From: an uncultured Ruminococcus sp. | GTDB taxonomy: Bacteria > Bacillota > Clostridia > Oscillospirales > Acutalibacteraceae | Direction of reading: 5' to 3' | Assembly: GCA_902785425.1 (NCBI GenBank) | Contig: CACZYP010000011.1 | Span: 1 to 64,000, forward strand | DNA: 64,000 nt | Shown: positions 1 through 8,673 of the stretch, one piece after another | How the letters are laid out: each line of letters opens with the position of its first letter | Numbering within the stretch: the stretch's first letter is position 1 | Notes under the pieces: model-generated | The model's input: the letters and a program-made list of their open reading frames with translations, nothing else | Database searches by the model: none | Told to the model about the DNA's origin: nothing | Translations under genes and position numbers: made by a program

Positions 1-1
1 A

Positions 2-181
2 TTAAGGAAGCACTGATTAAATCGAGTGCCCATATTGCGCAGTCAGATTTTTAGTCAGATTGCATGAAACGACCGCAGGAATACTGACGTATTTCAAGGA
101 AGTTGAGTGCAATATGACAAAAAGATGCAAGCAAGATGGGTGCTCAGCCCGTAGGGCGTGATTTATTCAGTGGTTCCTTAA
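2..181 (+). repeat. MITE copy M1 (TTAAGGAA family), 180 bp
   Basis: A non-coding element of 180 bp with imperfect terminal inverted repeats: the left end reads TTAAGGAAGCACTGATTAAA and the complement of the right end reads TTAAGGAACCACTGAATAAA. The same element, also 180 bp, lies inverted at 5050-5229. A shortened copy is at 6758-6872 and a copy with an internal insertion at 41647-41891. It has no reading frame of note, so it would need a transposase supplied from elsewhere. Both ends finish in TTAA, which could be part of the repeat or a duplicated target. The remaining bases up to the first gene show nothing else I can name. Confidence 0.8.
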
Positions 182-276
182 TGAAGCAGCAATGCCGTTT
201 GCGGTTTGTTGACAAAGCTATACTCGGTATTCCACATTGATCGCAATAGATGTTGAAAACTCAGAAAGGTAGATCT

Positions 277-1545
277 ATGTTTTATGCAATAGCGACGGCG
301 GCAATACTTGTTTTGGTGGCGTTGTCGGCATTTTTCAGTTCGACCGAAACGGCGGTCAATTCCGTCAGCCGTGCAAGGCTGCTCGATATGCAGGAAAAAG
401 ATGTCCGTGGCAGCGCAAAGGCGCTGAAAATGCTCGATGAGTACGACAAAACGATAACCACGCTGCTTATCGGAAACAACATTGTGAATATCGGCGCTTC
501 GTCTATCGCCGCTGTGCTTTTTACAAAGCTTATCGGCAGCTACGGCGCTGCCGTCAGCACGGGCGTTCTGACGCTTCTGATACTCTCGTTCGGCGAAGTG
601 ATCCCTAAGTGTTACGCAAAGGAAAACAGCGAAAAGCTGCTTGTGCGTTTTTCGGGGATCATATGGTTTCTGATGATCGTACTCACGCCGCTGTCTATCC
701 TGTTTATAAAGCTCAACTCAGCTGCAATAAAGCTTTCGGGCGGCGGAAACGACGCTCCGAGTGTAACGGAAGACGAGCTGAAATACATAATCGAAAGCAT
801 CGAAGAAGAGGGCGTTCTTGAAGAAGCCGAAAGCGAGATGGTGCAGTCTGCGCTCGAATTTGACGAGAAGACTGTCTTTGAGATACTTACCCCTCGTGTA
901 GACGTTGTGGCTATTGATATCGACGACCCCGAAGATGAGATAAAGAAGCTTATAGTTGAAGAGCGCTTTTCACGTATACCCGTTTACCGGGACAGTATCG
1001 ACAATATCATAGGTATCCTGCACACGAGAGATTATCTTGAAGCGCTTGCAAATTCCGAAAAGCCCGACATTGAAAAGCTGCTTTCCGAGCCGTTCTTCGT
1101 GTATAAAAAACGCAGGCTCGCAGCGCTTTTGTCAGACATGAAGCGCAAGCATACGCATATTGCCGTAGTTGCCGACGAATACGGCGGCATGCTCGGCATC
1201 GTTACGATGGAAGACCTGCTTGAAGAGCTTGTAGGCGAGATATGGGACGAGGACGAAGAAGAGCAGCTGCAGTGCAGACGAATAGGCGAGGGCTGCTATG
1301 AGGTCATCGGAGACATGCCTCTTGACGATCTTCTGAAGCTTTTTGATATTCCCGAAAAAGAAGTAGAAACAACGAGCAATTCTGTAGGCGGCTGGGTAAC
1401 TGAAACGCTCGGCTCGATACCCGAAAAGGGTCAGAAGCTTGAAATAAGCGGCCTTTCGATGCGTGTGCTCGATATCTCCGAGCAGAGGATAAACAAGCTT
1501 ATTATCAAAAAGAGCAAAACTGCCGATAAGGATAAAAAAGAGTAA
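277..1545 (+). CDS. CNNM/CorC-family membrane protein with CBS domains (hemolysin-like)
   Basis: This 422-residue protein has the order typical of the HlyC/CorC (CNNM) family. It begins with a DUF21 transmembrane domain (about residues 1-170, opening with a long hydrophobic stretch and a serine/threonine-rich turn), continues with a CBS pair (about 195-320), and ends with a CorC_HlyC domain (about 335-415). The family is linked to magnesium/cobalt export or to membrane-bound regulation by nucleotides. I chose the ATG at 277 because AGAAAGG lies seven bases before it; an in-frame ATG at 250 has no such site. A hairpin terminator follows directly, so it is probably a single-gene unit. The exact ion is unknown; the old name hemolysin should not be taken literally. 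Confidence 0.85.
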   Translation: MFYAIATAAILVLVALSAFFSSTETAVNSVSRARLLDMQEKDVRGSAKALKMLDEYDKTITTLLIGNNIVNIGASSIAAVLFTKLIGSYGAAVSTGVLTLLILSFGEVIPKCYAKENSEKLLVRFSGIIWFLMIVLTPLSILFIKLNSAAIKLSGGGNDAPSVTEDELKYIIESIEEEGVLEEAESEMVQSALEFDEKTVFEILTPRVDVVAIDIDDPEDEIKKLIVEERFSRIPVYRDSIDNIIGILHTRDYLEALANSEKPDIEKLLSEPFFVYKKRRLAALLSDMKRKHTHIAVVADEYGGMLGIVTMEDLLEELVGEIWDEDEEEQLQCRRIGEGCYEVIGDMPLDDLLKLFDIPEKEVETTSNSVGGWVTETLGSIPEKGQKLEISGLSMRVLDISEQRINKLIIKKSKTADKDKKE

Positions 1546-1548
1546 ATG

Positions 1549-1585
1549 ATGCGGTATTCCCGAAGAGGAGTACCGCATTTGATTT
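1549..1585 (+). terminator. Terminator after the CBS-domain gene
   Basis: Arms ATGCGGTA (1549-1556) and TACCGCAT (1571-1578) form a stem followed by a T-rich stretch, just after the stop codon at 1545. Confidence 0.7.
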
Positions 1586-1640
1586 TGATTACAAAATCGT
1601 AATAAATTAACAAACTCGTAACAAAATGAGATCTGATCTT

Positions 1641-1649
1641 TGATATAAT
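1641..1649 (+). promoter_or_regulatory. Extended -10 promoter element for tyrS
   Basis: TGATATAAT (TG-N-TATAAT) sits about 60 bases before the tyrS start. No good -35 is visible at 17 bp, which fits an extended -10 promoter. There is no room for a T-box here. Confidence 0.5.
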
Positions 1650-1710
1650 TAGTTTGTATATTTTGGGGGTATCGTATCTCCGATACAGATCTGAAAGGAA
1701 AAGAACTAAA

Positions 1711-2940
1711 ATGGGATTATATGAAGAATTACAGGAAAGAGGTCTGATCGCTCAGGTGACAGACGAAGATGAGATAAGAGAGCTTGTAAACAACGGCAAG
1801 GCTACATTCTATATCGGCTTCGACCCGACGGCAGATTCGCTCCACATCGGTCATTTCATGGCTCTGTGCCTTATGAAAAGACTCCAGATGGGCGGCAACA
1901 AGCCGATCGCCCTTGTCGGCGGCGGCACGGGAATGATCGGCGACCCGACAGGCAGGACCGATATGCGCCAGATGCTTACAAAGGAAATGATCGAGCATAA
2001 CTGCGAGTGCTTCAAAAAGCAGATGAGCAGCTTTATCGATTTTTCCGACGGCAAGGCTTTGATGGTAAACAATGCAGACTGGCTCCTTGATCTTAATTAC
2101 GTAGACCTTCTCCGTGAGGTAGGTTCGCACTTTACGGTAAACAGAATGCTCGCAGCAGAGTGCTACAAGCAGCGCTGGGAGAAGGGTCTGAGCTTCCTTG
2201 AGTTCAACTACATGATAATGCAGAGCTACGACTTCTACAAGCTCTATCAGGATTACGGCTGCAATATGCAGTTCGGCGGCGACGACCAGTGGAGCAATAT
2301 GCTTGGCGGTACGGAGCTTATCAGAAGAAAGCTCGGCAAGGACGCTTACGCTATGACTATCACTCTGCTTCTCACAAGCGAAGGCAAGAAGATGGGCAAG
2401 ACTGCAAAGGGCGCTGTATGGCTCGATCCCAAGAAGACAAGCCCCTACGAGTTCTACCAGTACTGGAGAAACACAGGCGATAAGGACGTTATCAAGTGCC
2501 TTAAGATGCTCACTTTCCTGCCGCTTGAAGAGATCGCAGAGCTTGAAAAGCTTGAGGGCGCAGAGCTCAACAAGGCTAAGGAGATCCTCGCTTATGAAAC
2601 AACAAAGATGGTTCACGGTGAGGAAGAGGCTAAGAAGGCGCAGGCAAGTGCAAAGGCTCTCTTCGCAGGCGGCGCTTCGATGGAAAACGTTCCCACAAAG
2701 GAGCTTTCCGCAGACGACTTTACCGACGGCGCTATCAACATTCTTGATCTGCTTGTAAAGGCAGAGCTTGCTCCCTCCAAGAGCGAAGCAAGAAGAAACG
2801 TAACACAGGGCGGCGTTTCCGTAGACGGCGAGAAGGTAACAGACCCGAACGCCGCAGTAGCTCTCGAAACGATCACAAAAGAGGGCGGCGCAATGGTAAG
2901 ACGTGGAAAGAAGGCCTACAAGAAGGTCGTTCTTGCGTGA
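1711..2940 (+). CDS. tyrS: Tyrosyl-tRNA synthetase
   Basis: This class I synthetase of 409 residues charges tRNA-Tyr with tyrosine in the cytoplasm. The ATP-binding HIGH motif is at residues 45-48 within [12 protein letters not shown]. The second signature is KMGKT at 227-231, followed by GAVWLDP. The C-terminal 65 residues or so are an S4 RNA-binding domain. Length is normal for the bacterial enzyme. I chose the ATG at 1711 because GAAAGGA precedes it by about ten bases and family proteins start in the same place; an upstream ATG at 1654 would add an unrelated 19-residue extension. Many Firmicutes control tyrS with a T-box, but none fits in this leader. Confidence 0.96.
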   Translation: MGLYEELQERGLIAQVTDEDEIRELVNNGKATFYIGFDPTADSLHIGHFMALCLMKRLQMGGNKPIALVGGGTGMIGDPTGRTDMRQMLTKEMIEHNCECFKKQMSSFIDFSDGKALMVNNADWLLDLNYVDLLREVGSHFTVNRMLAAECYKQRWEKGLSFLEFNYMIMQSYDFYKLYQDYGCNMQFGGDDQWSNMLGGTELIRRKLGKDAYAMTITLLLTSEGKKMGKTAKGAVWLDPKKTSPYEFYQYWRNTGDKDVIKCLKMLTFLPLEEIAELEKLEGAELNKAKEILAYETTKMVHGEEEAKKAQASAKALFAGGASMENVPTKELSADDFTDGAINILDLLVKAELAPSKSEARRNVTQGGVSVDGEKVTDPNAAVALETITKEGGAMVRRGKKAYKKVVLA

Positions 2941-3122
2941 TAACAATTTACAATGGATAATGGACAATTGAGGAAGCACTGCGTGCTTGATTATAGTAAG
3001 GTAAGAGCAGGCGAACGTTTTGTCTGAAAAAGAATTACTGAAAAAAACTTACAATAAAAACAACTCCCGCATGGAGTTCCTCAATTCCGCTTTCCAAATT
3101 CCACTTTCCACATTTTTATGAA
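2941..3122. repeat. Composite period-7 repeat element
   Basis: Forward 7-mers (TGGATAA and TGGACAA, 2950-2970) lead into a hairpin of the GGAAGCAC type. Then comes an AT-rich spacer, a second hairpin (ACTCC/GGAGT, about 3063-3081), and complementary 7-mers built on TTCCACT/TTCCACA (about 3085-3118). The same layout recurs in more than a dozen gaps of this window. It ends a few bases before the ribosome-binding site of the next gene. Confidence 0.75.
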
Positions 3123-3140
3123 ATGAAAGGTGGCACGACT

Positions 3141-4445
3141 ATGGACAAAAAAGAAAAGGTGTCTGTTCCGAGCGGTTTTCTGGCGCTGATCGTGCTGGTT
3201 GTCTTTGTGGCGGGAATCGCCACGATGCTTGTTTCGGGTCATCAGATCGGTTCGGCAGAAGCTCCGAAGCCCGAAGTCAAAGACACCGATACCGCAACCA
3301 CTTCTTCGGACGATTCTCTTTCCGGGCTTTCAAGTCAGGCTGCGTCTCCGAACGCATATGAAGATAACAGCAATCTTCCGGGCGATTATCGCTTGATGAC
3401 TGTTCTTAACGAGGATATATACAAAGGGTCAATGATACTTGTAAATTATAAGTATCAGTCGATGATAGACGGCGAGAACCTTGTAAATATTTATGACAAT
3501 GCAACCGAAGCTGTCGGCGTAAAAGACGATGATATGTTTATAAATGAAAGCATCGTCAAGCCTCTCAATCAGTTTTTCGACGACTTCAAGAAGGCAAAGG
3601 GTCAGACTTCCATATTGATATCAAGCTCCTACCGCAGCAAGGACGCTCAGACTAAGATCTACAATGAATCCGTCAAGGCAACGGGTCAGAAGTCTACTTC
3701 TTATTACGTTGCTGTTCCGGGATTTTCCGAGCATCAGACAGGCTATTGCTTCGATACGGCTGCCTATAACTACATGGGCGAGATGATCGAGCTTGACGGC
3801 GAGGGCGAATACGAATGGCTTGCAGAGAATTGTCAGAATTACGGCTTTATCCTGCGCTACCCCAACGACAAGACGAACATCACGGGCATAGGCTATGAGG
3901 CATGGCATTTCCGCTATGTCGGCGTACCTCATGCAACGTTTATCCAGGAGCACAAGCTCTGCCTTGAGGAATATATCGAGGGTATAAAGGACTACACCTT
4001 TGAAAAGGGCGGTCTGCTTATTGATCGTGGCAACAGGGGCAAATGGGTAGCTTTCTACTGCCCGAAGCTTGAAGCGTTCAACAATACCGATATCCCCGTG
4101 CCTTCCGATTCGGCAAAGTGTCCTTACACTGTTTCGGGCAACAATATTGACGGCTTTATCGTAACTGTCGATGTTACGAAGGATACTTCCAACAGCCTGC
4201 TTAAAAATGCACGCACCGACTGGAGTTTCGACAATAAGTCGCTCATAATATCCGACTTTGAGGACTACGATCCCGTAAACGATCCCAGCCCCGAGTCCGA
4301 TACTGCGAAGGACTGGCAGTCCGACCCGTTCTGGGGTGAGGACGACAGCGATACAGAGACAGACGCCGAGGACTACGAAAGCCGATTCGACTATGTAGAC
4401 TACTACGACGAGGTTTCCGATAACGAAAGTCAGCAATCAGAATAA
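3141..4445 (+). CDS. M15 family D-alanyl-D-alanine carboxypeptidase (VanY-like)
   Basis: The 434-residue protein has an N-terminal membrane anchor (about residues 10-33), a Ser/Thr/Asp-rich linker and an extracytoplasmic VanY-type peptidase domain (about 85-265). The zinc site of the family is visible as SEHQTGYCFD (His198, Asp205) and EAWHFRY (Glu253, His256), with the conserved SSYRS near 163-167. It would trim D-Ala from peptidoglycan stem peptides outside the membrane. The last 170 residues are not part of the domain, and the tail is rich in Asp, Glu and Tyr. The start at 3141 is preferred because AAAGGTGG lies seven bases before it; the ATG at 3123 overlaps that site. Family membership does not imply vancomycin resistance; no vanHAX genes are nearby. 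Confidence 0.88.
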   Translation: MDKKEKVSVPSGFLALIVLVVFVAGIATMLVSGHQIGSAEAPKPEVKDTDTATTSSDDSLSGLSSQAASPNAYEDNSNLPGDYRLMTVLNEDIYKGSMILVNYKYQSMIDGENLVNIYDNATEAVGVKDDDMFINESIVKPLNQFFDDFKKAKGQTSILISSSYRSKDAQTKIYNESVKATGQKSTSYYVAVPGFSEHQTGYCFDTAAYNYMGEMIELDGEGEYEWLAENCQNYGFILRYPNDKTNITGIGYEAWHFRYVGVPHATFIQEHKLCLEEYIEGIKDYTFEKGGLLIDRGNRGKWVAFYCPKLEAFNNTDIPVPSDSAKCPYTVSGNNIDGFIVTVDVTKDTSNSLLKNARTDWSFDNKSLIISDFEDYDPVNDPSPESDTAKDWQSDPFWGEDDSDTETDAEDYESRFDYVDYYDEVSDNESQQSE

Positions 4446-4453
4446 CAGAAAAA

Positions 4454-4496
4454 GCCATAGCATTTCCGATGTGTCCGGGGTGCTATGGCATTTTTT
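4454..4496 (+). terminator. Terminator after the VanY-like gene
   Basis: GCCATAGCA (4454-4462) pairs with TGCTATGGC (4481-4489), followed by ATTTTTTAG. It lies between the VanY-like gene and the small gene at 4512. Confidence 0.8.
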
Positions 4497-4511
4497 AGAG
4501 GTGATTACGCA

Positions 4512-4847
4512 ATGTACGATCATCAATACGGTAAGCTGATATACGGCAGTGACAAGCCCCATCAGCTTTATTATCATTATAAAGAGAAAATTTTTATCCT
4601 GACGTCAAACATATATGAGCCGTGTCTTTACATAGAGGACGGAGATAAGATCATTTGCACGCTGCATACAGCATTCACAACGGAAGAGCTTATCAAAGCT
4701 TTTTCGGCAGGAAAAGCCGTAAAGGCTATTGATCGGAACGACTATGACGAGGCTGCTTTTTGCAGGATCGTTGCAGCAGCGATCGACAGCAAACGTGAGC
4801 AAATGGATTTTACTTATGCCGCTGAAATGACAGCAAATATCCCCTGA
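4512..4847 (+). CDS. Small protein of unknown function, 111 residues
   Basis: I do not recognise this protein. It is soluble by composition, with many aromatic residues at the N-terminus (MYDHQYGKLIYGS) and a leucine/alanine-rich helical second half; no signal peptide or membrane segment is visible. The ATG at 4512 is chosen because GAGGTG lies eight bases before it. The upstream terminator hairpin ends at the ribosome-binding site, so any readthrough or promoter must be short. Its own terminator hairpin overlaps the stop codon and is now split by an inserted repeat cassette (4857-5242). Confidence 0.6.
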   Translation: MYDHQYGKLIYGSDKPHQLYYHYKEKIFILTSNIYEPCLYIEDGDKIICTLHTAFTTEELIKAFSAGKAVKAIDRNDYDEAAFCRIVAAAIDSKREQMDFTYAAEMTANIP

Positions 4848-4856
4848 GCAAACGCT

Positions 4857-5242
4857 CAATGCCATTAACTTAAGGTACAATAGAACTCTGCACAAAGTTT
4901 TTCGCCCAGCCTTTTTTCAAAAAGGCTGGCCGCCGGAGGCATGCTCCAGCCCTTTGCAAGGGTGAATTCATAAAACAGTCCGGTGGACTGTTTTATGAAG
5001 AGGGGCGCTTTATCAATGTTGCCTCGCCGCTCCAAGGCGACGCTAAAGCTTAAGGAACCACTGAATAAATCACGCCCTACGGGCTGAGTACCCATCTTGC
5101 TTGCATCTTTTGGTCAAATTGAACTCAAAAACCTTGAAATACGTCAGTATTCCAGCGGTTTTTTCGTCCAATTTGCCTCAAAATCTGACTGCGCAATATG
5201 GGCACTCGATTTAATCAGTGCTTCCTTAAGTTAATGACATTG
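4857..5242. mobile_element. CAATG-type cassette, copy A (386 bp)
   Basis: The ends are CAATGCCATTAACTTAAG (4857-4874) and CTTAAGTTAATGACATTG (5225-5242), inverted repeats with one mismatch. The element is flanked by an exact 11-bp direct repeat, GAGCAAACGCT (4846-4856 and 5243-5253). The interior has no transposase. It holds a hairpin module (CAGCC..GGCTGG, about 4910-4935), a perfect 15-bp stem TTCATAAAACAGTCC (4967-4981 with 4985-4999), and a full inverted copy of the 180-bp MITE (5050-5229). Ends that start with CA(A)TG and contain AACTTAAG, with a 10-12 bp duplication, recall the IS231 group of the IS4 family and its passenger cassettes; that assignment is from memory. Confidence 0.8.
5050..5229 (-). 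repeat. MITE copy M2 (TTAAGGAA family), nested in cassette A
   Basis: A 180-bp inverted copy of the element at 2-181, same length, with the ends TTAAGGAACCACTGAATAAA and TTAAGGAAGCACTGATTAAA on opposite strands. Its right end shares the CTTAAG of the surrounding cassette end. Confidence 0.8.
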
Positions 5243-5267
5243 GAGCAAACGCTCAGGGGTAGTTTTG

Positions 5268-6035
5268 TTATTCTTTCCAGTCTCCGCCTGACGGAGCTTT
5301 TTTTATGTCGTTGGCGCTGCCGAGATTTCCGGTAACGTACATGATGACGGAGAGAGCCGCAAGAGGTGCCGTCTCTGCACGCAGGATGCGGTTTCCGAGT
5401 GTTGCTGCGCTGCCTCCGTTTTGAAGTATGCGCTCGATCTCGGACTTTTCAAAGCCGCCCTCGCTGCCGATGAAGAGAGATATCTTATCGCCCTTTACCT
5501 GCGTAAGCTCGCCGAGCGGTTCGCCGCCAAGCTCGTAACAAACGACAGCGGTACTGCCTGCTTCTTCCGAAGCTTTTTCAAGCGTCATTAGCGGCCGTAC
5601 ATCGGGGATGCGCCCTCTGCGTGACTGCATTGCAGCAGCAAGAGCTATCTTGTTCCAGCGTTCGAGCTTTTTACTCATAGACTTTTCGTCGGGGCGTGAA
5701 ACGCACCTTGCCGTTAAAACAGGCACGATGTGAGCCGCTCCAAGCTCTACTGCTTTCTGAATGATAAATTCCATTTTGTCGCCCTTTGAAAGAGCCTGAT
5801 AGAGCGTTACCTCTGCGCTCGGCTCGTTTTCGCACGGGCGGCTGTCTGTTACTTTAACGCACACGCTGTCGGAGTCGATCGACTCGATAACGCAGTCGTG
5901 GCGGATCATATCGCTGTCGCATATAGTAAGCTCTTCGCCTGCTTTCATTCTGAGCGAGCGAGAGATATGCCGGGCGTTTTCACCCGTTATTGTGTGAAGC
6001 GGAAGCGTTACGCTTTCGGCAAAAAACCAAGCCAT
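5268..6035 (-). CDS. rsmE: 16S rRNA m3U1498 methyltransferase
   Basis: RsmE transfers a methyl group from SAM to N3 of U1498 in 16S rRNA. The 255-residue protein has the family's N-terminal PUA-like domain (about 1-70) and a C-terminal SPOUT knot. The SAM-binding knot motifs are visible as LFIGSEGGF (about 187-195) and LGNRILRAETA (213-223), along with SKGDKMEFIIQKAVELG (83-99). Length is normal. It starts 13 bases after the end of the upstream minus-strand gene (6049-6588), so the two may be co-transcribed. Its 3' end faces the small unknown gene, and the repeat-split terminator lies between them. Confidence 0.93.
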   Translation of the reverse strand: MAWFFAESVTLPLHTITGENARHISRSLRMKAGEELTICDSDMIRHDCVIESIDSDSVCVKVTDSRPCENEPSAEVTLYQALSKGDKMEFIIQKAVELGAAHIVPVLTARCVSRPDEKSMSKKLERWNKIALAAAMQSRRGRIPDVRPLMTLEKASEEAGSTAVVCYELGGEPLGELTQVKGDKISLFIGSEGGFEKSEIERILQNGGSAATLGNRILRAETAPLAALSVIMYVTGNLGSANDIKKAPSGGDWKE

Positions 6036-6048
6036 CTTTATACCTCAA

Positions 6049-6588
6049 TTACAGAATATCAAGATCGAAAACATTGGGCGTTTGTTCTGCACGCAGAGCC
6101 TGCTGTTCAAGCGCCTTGCGCTTTGCAACGATCTCATTCAGGATCAGACACCGGCAGTAGCGGGCCGAAATGATAAACGGCAGATTAACGAGTATCACTA
6201 TCATGCCGAGGATAAAAGCAAGATACGGTGCGTCAAGTATAACGGCGCAGATGATGTAAAGGCAGTTAAGCCCTGCGCAAAGACCGCTCCTGCAAACTAC
6301 GGTAAGGCGTTCTTTAAGCTCCAGTGAATCGAGTTTTTTTAATTTGTTCGGTGTAGTTCCGAGGGTATTGTACTTTGTCGGAAGGAACTTATACCAGCTG
6401 TCGATCTTAAAGTTTTCTTTGTAGAATTCGCCTTTTGCCTCGGTTTCGGTCGCACGGTAGGGGAACTTGCGGTAATCAACGTACTTTGAGCCGATACCGC
6501 CCGAAATGATGTACGACAAAAAATGCCAGAGCGCTATGATAAGCAAATTGATGAACAGCGCCATCGGAAGGCTGCTGTTGTGAAGCAT
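6049..6588 (-). CDS. Small membrane protein resembling CrtO-type acyltransferases
   Basis: The 179-residue protein has hydrophobic segments near residues 9-30 and 105-145. Between them is a soluble stretch with FYKENFKIDSWYKFLPTKYN, and after the last helix comes NLPFIISARYCRCLI. This arrangement recalls the staphylococcal glycosyl-diaponeurosporenoate acyltransferase CrtO, which has a KWK..LD motif and a VPIIIVQRYNRPRL motif at equivalent places. I infer distant homology by eye only. There are no carotenoid genes in this window, so a carotenoid substrate should not be assumed. It ends 13 bases before rsmE. Confidence 0.45.
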   Translation of the reverse strand: MLHNSSLPMALFINLLIIALWHFLSYIISGGIGSKYVDYRKFPYRATETEAKGEFYKENFKIDSWYKFLPTKYNTLGTTPNKLKKLDSLELKERLTVVCRSGLCAGLNCLYIICAVILDAPYLAFILGMIVILVNLPFIISARYCRCLILNEIVAKRKALEQQALRAEQTPNVFDLDIL

Positions 6589-7062
6589 ATCGGCTCACCT
6601 CTTTTCGGTCAATACTTCTTTGAATATGGAAAGGCTGATCAAGAGTGTAATCAACACCCTTTTTAATTGAAAATTGACAATTGATAATGGACAATTTCGG
6701 AAGCGGCTGCGCCGCTTGATCTGTATAAGTCTTTGATCGGAAGATAACTGTTAATTCTAAGGAAATACTGATTAAATCGAGCGCCCTTTTGGTCTGTGTT
6801 ACAAGTGCCATTGGGGTACAAGCAAGACAGGTGCTCAGCCCATATGGTGTGAGTTATTCAGTGGTTCCTTAATAGTTTTCTCTCGGCAGCGAGCGAAGTG
6901 TGGATTTGCGATAGCTAATATAATCCAACTCGCCAACGGCGAGTTCCGCAATTGTCAATTGTCAATTAAAAACATGAGCGAAGCGACTCCGCAATTTTAT
7001 ATTTAAAATTTGATCATAATTTCACATATATACTATATCAAAAAGAAAACCGATTTGCAATT
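6589..7062. repeat. Gap of 474 bases filled with composite period-7 repeats and a MITE
   Basis: Forward 7-mers (TTGACAA, TTGATAA, TGGACAA) at about 6666-6695 lead to the hairpin GGAAGCGGCTGCGCCGCTTG. Then comes a short MITE, and after it reverse elements: a hairpin CTCGCC..GGCGAG (about 6931-6945), 7-mers CAATTGT (about 6951-6968) and a GAGCGAAGCGACTC hairpin (about 6973-6990). I see no gene in it. Promoters for the gene ending at 6049 should lie near 6600-6650. Confidence 0.75.
6758..6872 (+). repeat. MITE copy M3, internally deleted (about 115 bp)
   Basis: It has the same two ends as the 180-bp MITE (TAAGGAAATACTGATTAAAT and, on the complement, TTAAGGAACCACTGAATAA) and the internal motif GGTGCTCAGCCCATA, but lacks about 65 bp of the interior. 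Confidence 0.75.
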
Positions 7063-8673
7063 TCAATCTTGTAATCTTTTCGGGGCGTTCTTCAGAAGAG
7101 CTTCGGCGCAGCGTATGCCGTCGGCTGCGGCTGACATAATGCCGCCTGCGTAGCCTGCGCCCTCGCCGCATGGGTAAACTCCGGTGATACCGAGCGCTTC
7201 GAGCGTTTCACCACGCAGTATCCTCACGGGGCTGCTTGAACGTGTTTCTGCGCCTGTTATTACAGCGTCGGGGTCGTCAAAGCCTTTGAGCCTGCCGCCA
7301 AGCAGGGGGAGAGCTTCACGAATGCTGTTCGTCACGAAGTCGGGCAGGTATTCATCGGCTTGCGCAAACTCATATCCCGGCTTGTATGACGGGATAACAG
7401 AGCCGAGCGCTGTCGTTTTTTTCTTTGCAAGAAGATCGCCTGCTCTTGAAACGGGCGCACGGTACGTCTTTCCGCCTGCTTTAAAAGCAGCACGTTCGAT
7501 CTTTCTTTGAAACTCAATGCCTGCAAGCGGCGAATCGCTGCCGAAATCATCGGGAGTTACGCCTACAAGAAGAGCGCTGTTGGCGTTTTTGCTGTCTCTT
7601 GCAAATTCGCTCATGCCGTTTGTTACGACGGTGTTCTCTTCGCTTGCGGCGGCAACTACGTAACCGCCGGGGCACATGCAGAACGTATATACTCCCCGTC
7701 CGCTTTTAAGATGAACACTGAGCTTGTAATCGGCAGCGCCGAGCTTCGGGTGATCGTAAAATGCGCCGTACTGCGCTTTGTTTATCTTAGTTTGCAGATG
7801 TTCTATACGCACGCCTACGGAAAACGGTTTTGCCTCCATTGCAAATCCGCTGTTATAGAGCATATTAAATGTATCTCTTGCGCTGTGGCCGAGAGCGAGT
7901 ATAACGGCGTCTGTTTCTATCGTGTCTGTCTTTCCGTTTGATTCAACTTCAATTCCGACAAGCCTGCCGTTTTTGATATCAAGCTTTGTGAGCGTTGTTT
8001 CAAAACGCACCTCTCCGCCGAGCGAGATTATATCATTGCGGATAGATTTGACTGTAGGTTTCAGCCTGTCGGTTCCGATATGAGGCTTTGCCGCCCACAG
8101 TATCTCTTCCGGTGCGCCGTGAGATACAAATTCTTCAAGAACCTTTCGGGAGCGTGAGTCTTTTGTGCCGGTGTTGAGCTTTCCGTCGGAAAATGCGCCT
8201 GCGCCGCCCTCTCCGAACTGAACGTTGCTGTTTGTATCGAGCTTGCCGCCGTTCCAGAAAAGAGCAACGTCGGCGGTGCGGTCGTCTACGCTTTTGCCTC
8301 TTTCTATAAGTATAGGCTGCTGACCGCACTGCGCAAGAATGAGAGCTGCGAAAAGTCCTCCGGGGCCTGCGCCTACGACTACTGGGCGCTTTGCAAGCGG
8401 CTTTTCATTAGGCAGATCGTAAACGTAAGGCGTGTGGATAGCTGCTTTGTTGTTTTTACACCGTCTCAGCACAGAGTTTTCGTCAACAGAAAGAGCAACG
8501 TCAACGGCTGCGGTGAATTTTATGCTGTCTTTTTTTCGTGCGTCTACACTGCGCTTTGCAAGCGTTACTGAGCTTATTTTTGACGGATCGACCTTTATTG
8601 CATTCGCCGCCGCTTTTTTCAGATCGTTCTCGGTGTAGTCGAGAGGAAGCTTAAGCTCGTTTATTCTTATCAT
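7063..8673 (-). CDS. COG2509-family FAD-dependent dehydrogenase
   Basis: The 536-residue protein starts with a small ferredoxin-fold-like domain (about 1-70), followed by an FAD-binding Rossmann motif GAGPGG at residues 101-106 after VVV. It has the family's GEGGAGAFSDGKL stretch (about 153-165) and a C-terminal FAD motif region YPCGEGAGYAGGI. COG2509 flavoproteins are common in Clostridia, but their substrate is not established. The start at 8673 overlaps the upstream flavoprotein gene by 23 bases, so the two are translationally close and probably one operon with the membrane protein at 9953. Confidence 0.88.
   Translation of the reverse strand: MIRINELKLPLDYTENDLKKAAANAIKVDPSKISSVTLAKRSVDARKKDSIKFTAAVDVALSVDENSVLRRCKNNKAAIHTPYVYDLPNEKPLAKRPVVVGAGPGGLFAALILAQCGQQPILIERGKSVDDRTADVALFWNGGKLDTNSNVQFGEGGAGAFSDGKLNTGTKDSRSRKVLEEFVSHGAPEEILWAAKPHIGTDRLKPTVKSIRNDIISLGGEVRFETTLTKLDIKNGRLVGIEVESNGKTDTIETDAVILALGHSARDTFNMLYNSGFAMEAKPFSVGVRIEHLQTKINKAQYGAFYDHPKLGAADYKLSVHLKSGRGVYTFCMCPGGYVVAAASEENTVVTNGMSEFARDSKNANSALLVGVTPDDFGSDSPLAGIEFQRKIERAAFKAGGKTYRAPVSRAGDLLAKKKTTALGSVIPSYKPGYEFAQADEYLPDFVTNSIREALPLLGGRLKGFDDPDAVITGAETRSSSPVRILRGETLEALGITGVYPCGEGAGYAGGIMSAAADGIRCAEALLKNAPKRLQD

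Larger units (their letters stand above)
4841..5270. terminator. Terminator hairpin split by an inserted cassette
   Basis: Removing 4857-5242 and one copy of the 11-bp duplication rebuilds a perfect hairpin: CCCCTGAGC (from 4841), loop AAAC, GCTCAGGGG (5251-5259), followed by TAGTTTTGTTATT. The hairpin lies between the convergent gene at 4512 and rsmE, so it probably served both. The right half copy at 5243-5259 no longer has its full left arm beside it. Confidence 0.75.

Noticed and set aside
1729..2979. 416-codon open frame on the minus strand
   Set aside because: It lies opposite tyrS in full and has the Cys/Leu/Ser-rich make-up of an antisense shadow of a strongly biased gene.
3141..4445. 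Vancomycin resistance cluster from the VanY-like and VanZ-like genes
   Set aside because: The two are 6 kb apart with no vanH, vanA or vanX; both families are common without resistance.
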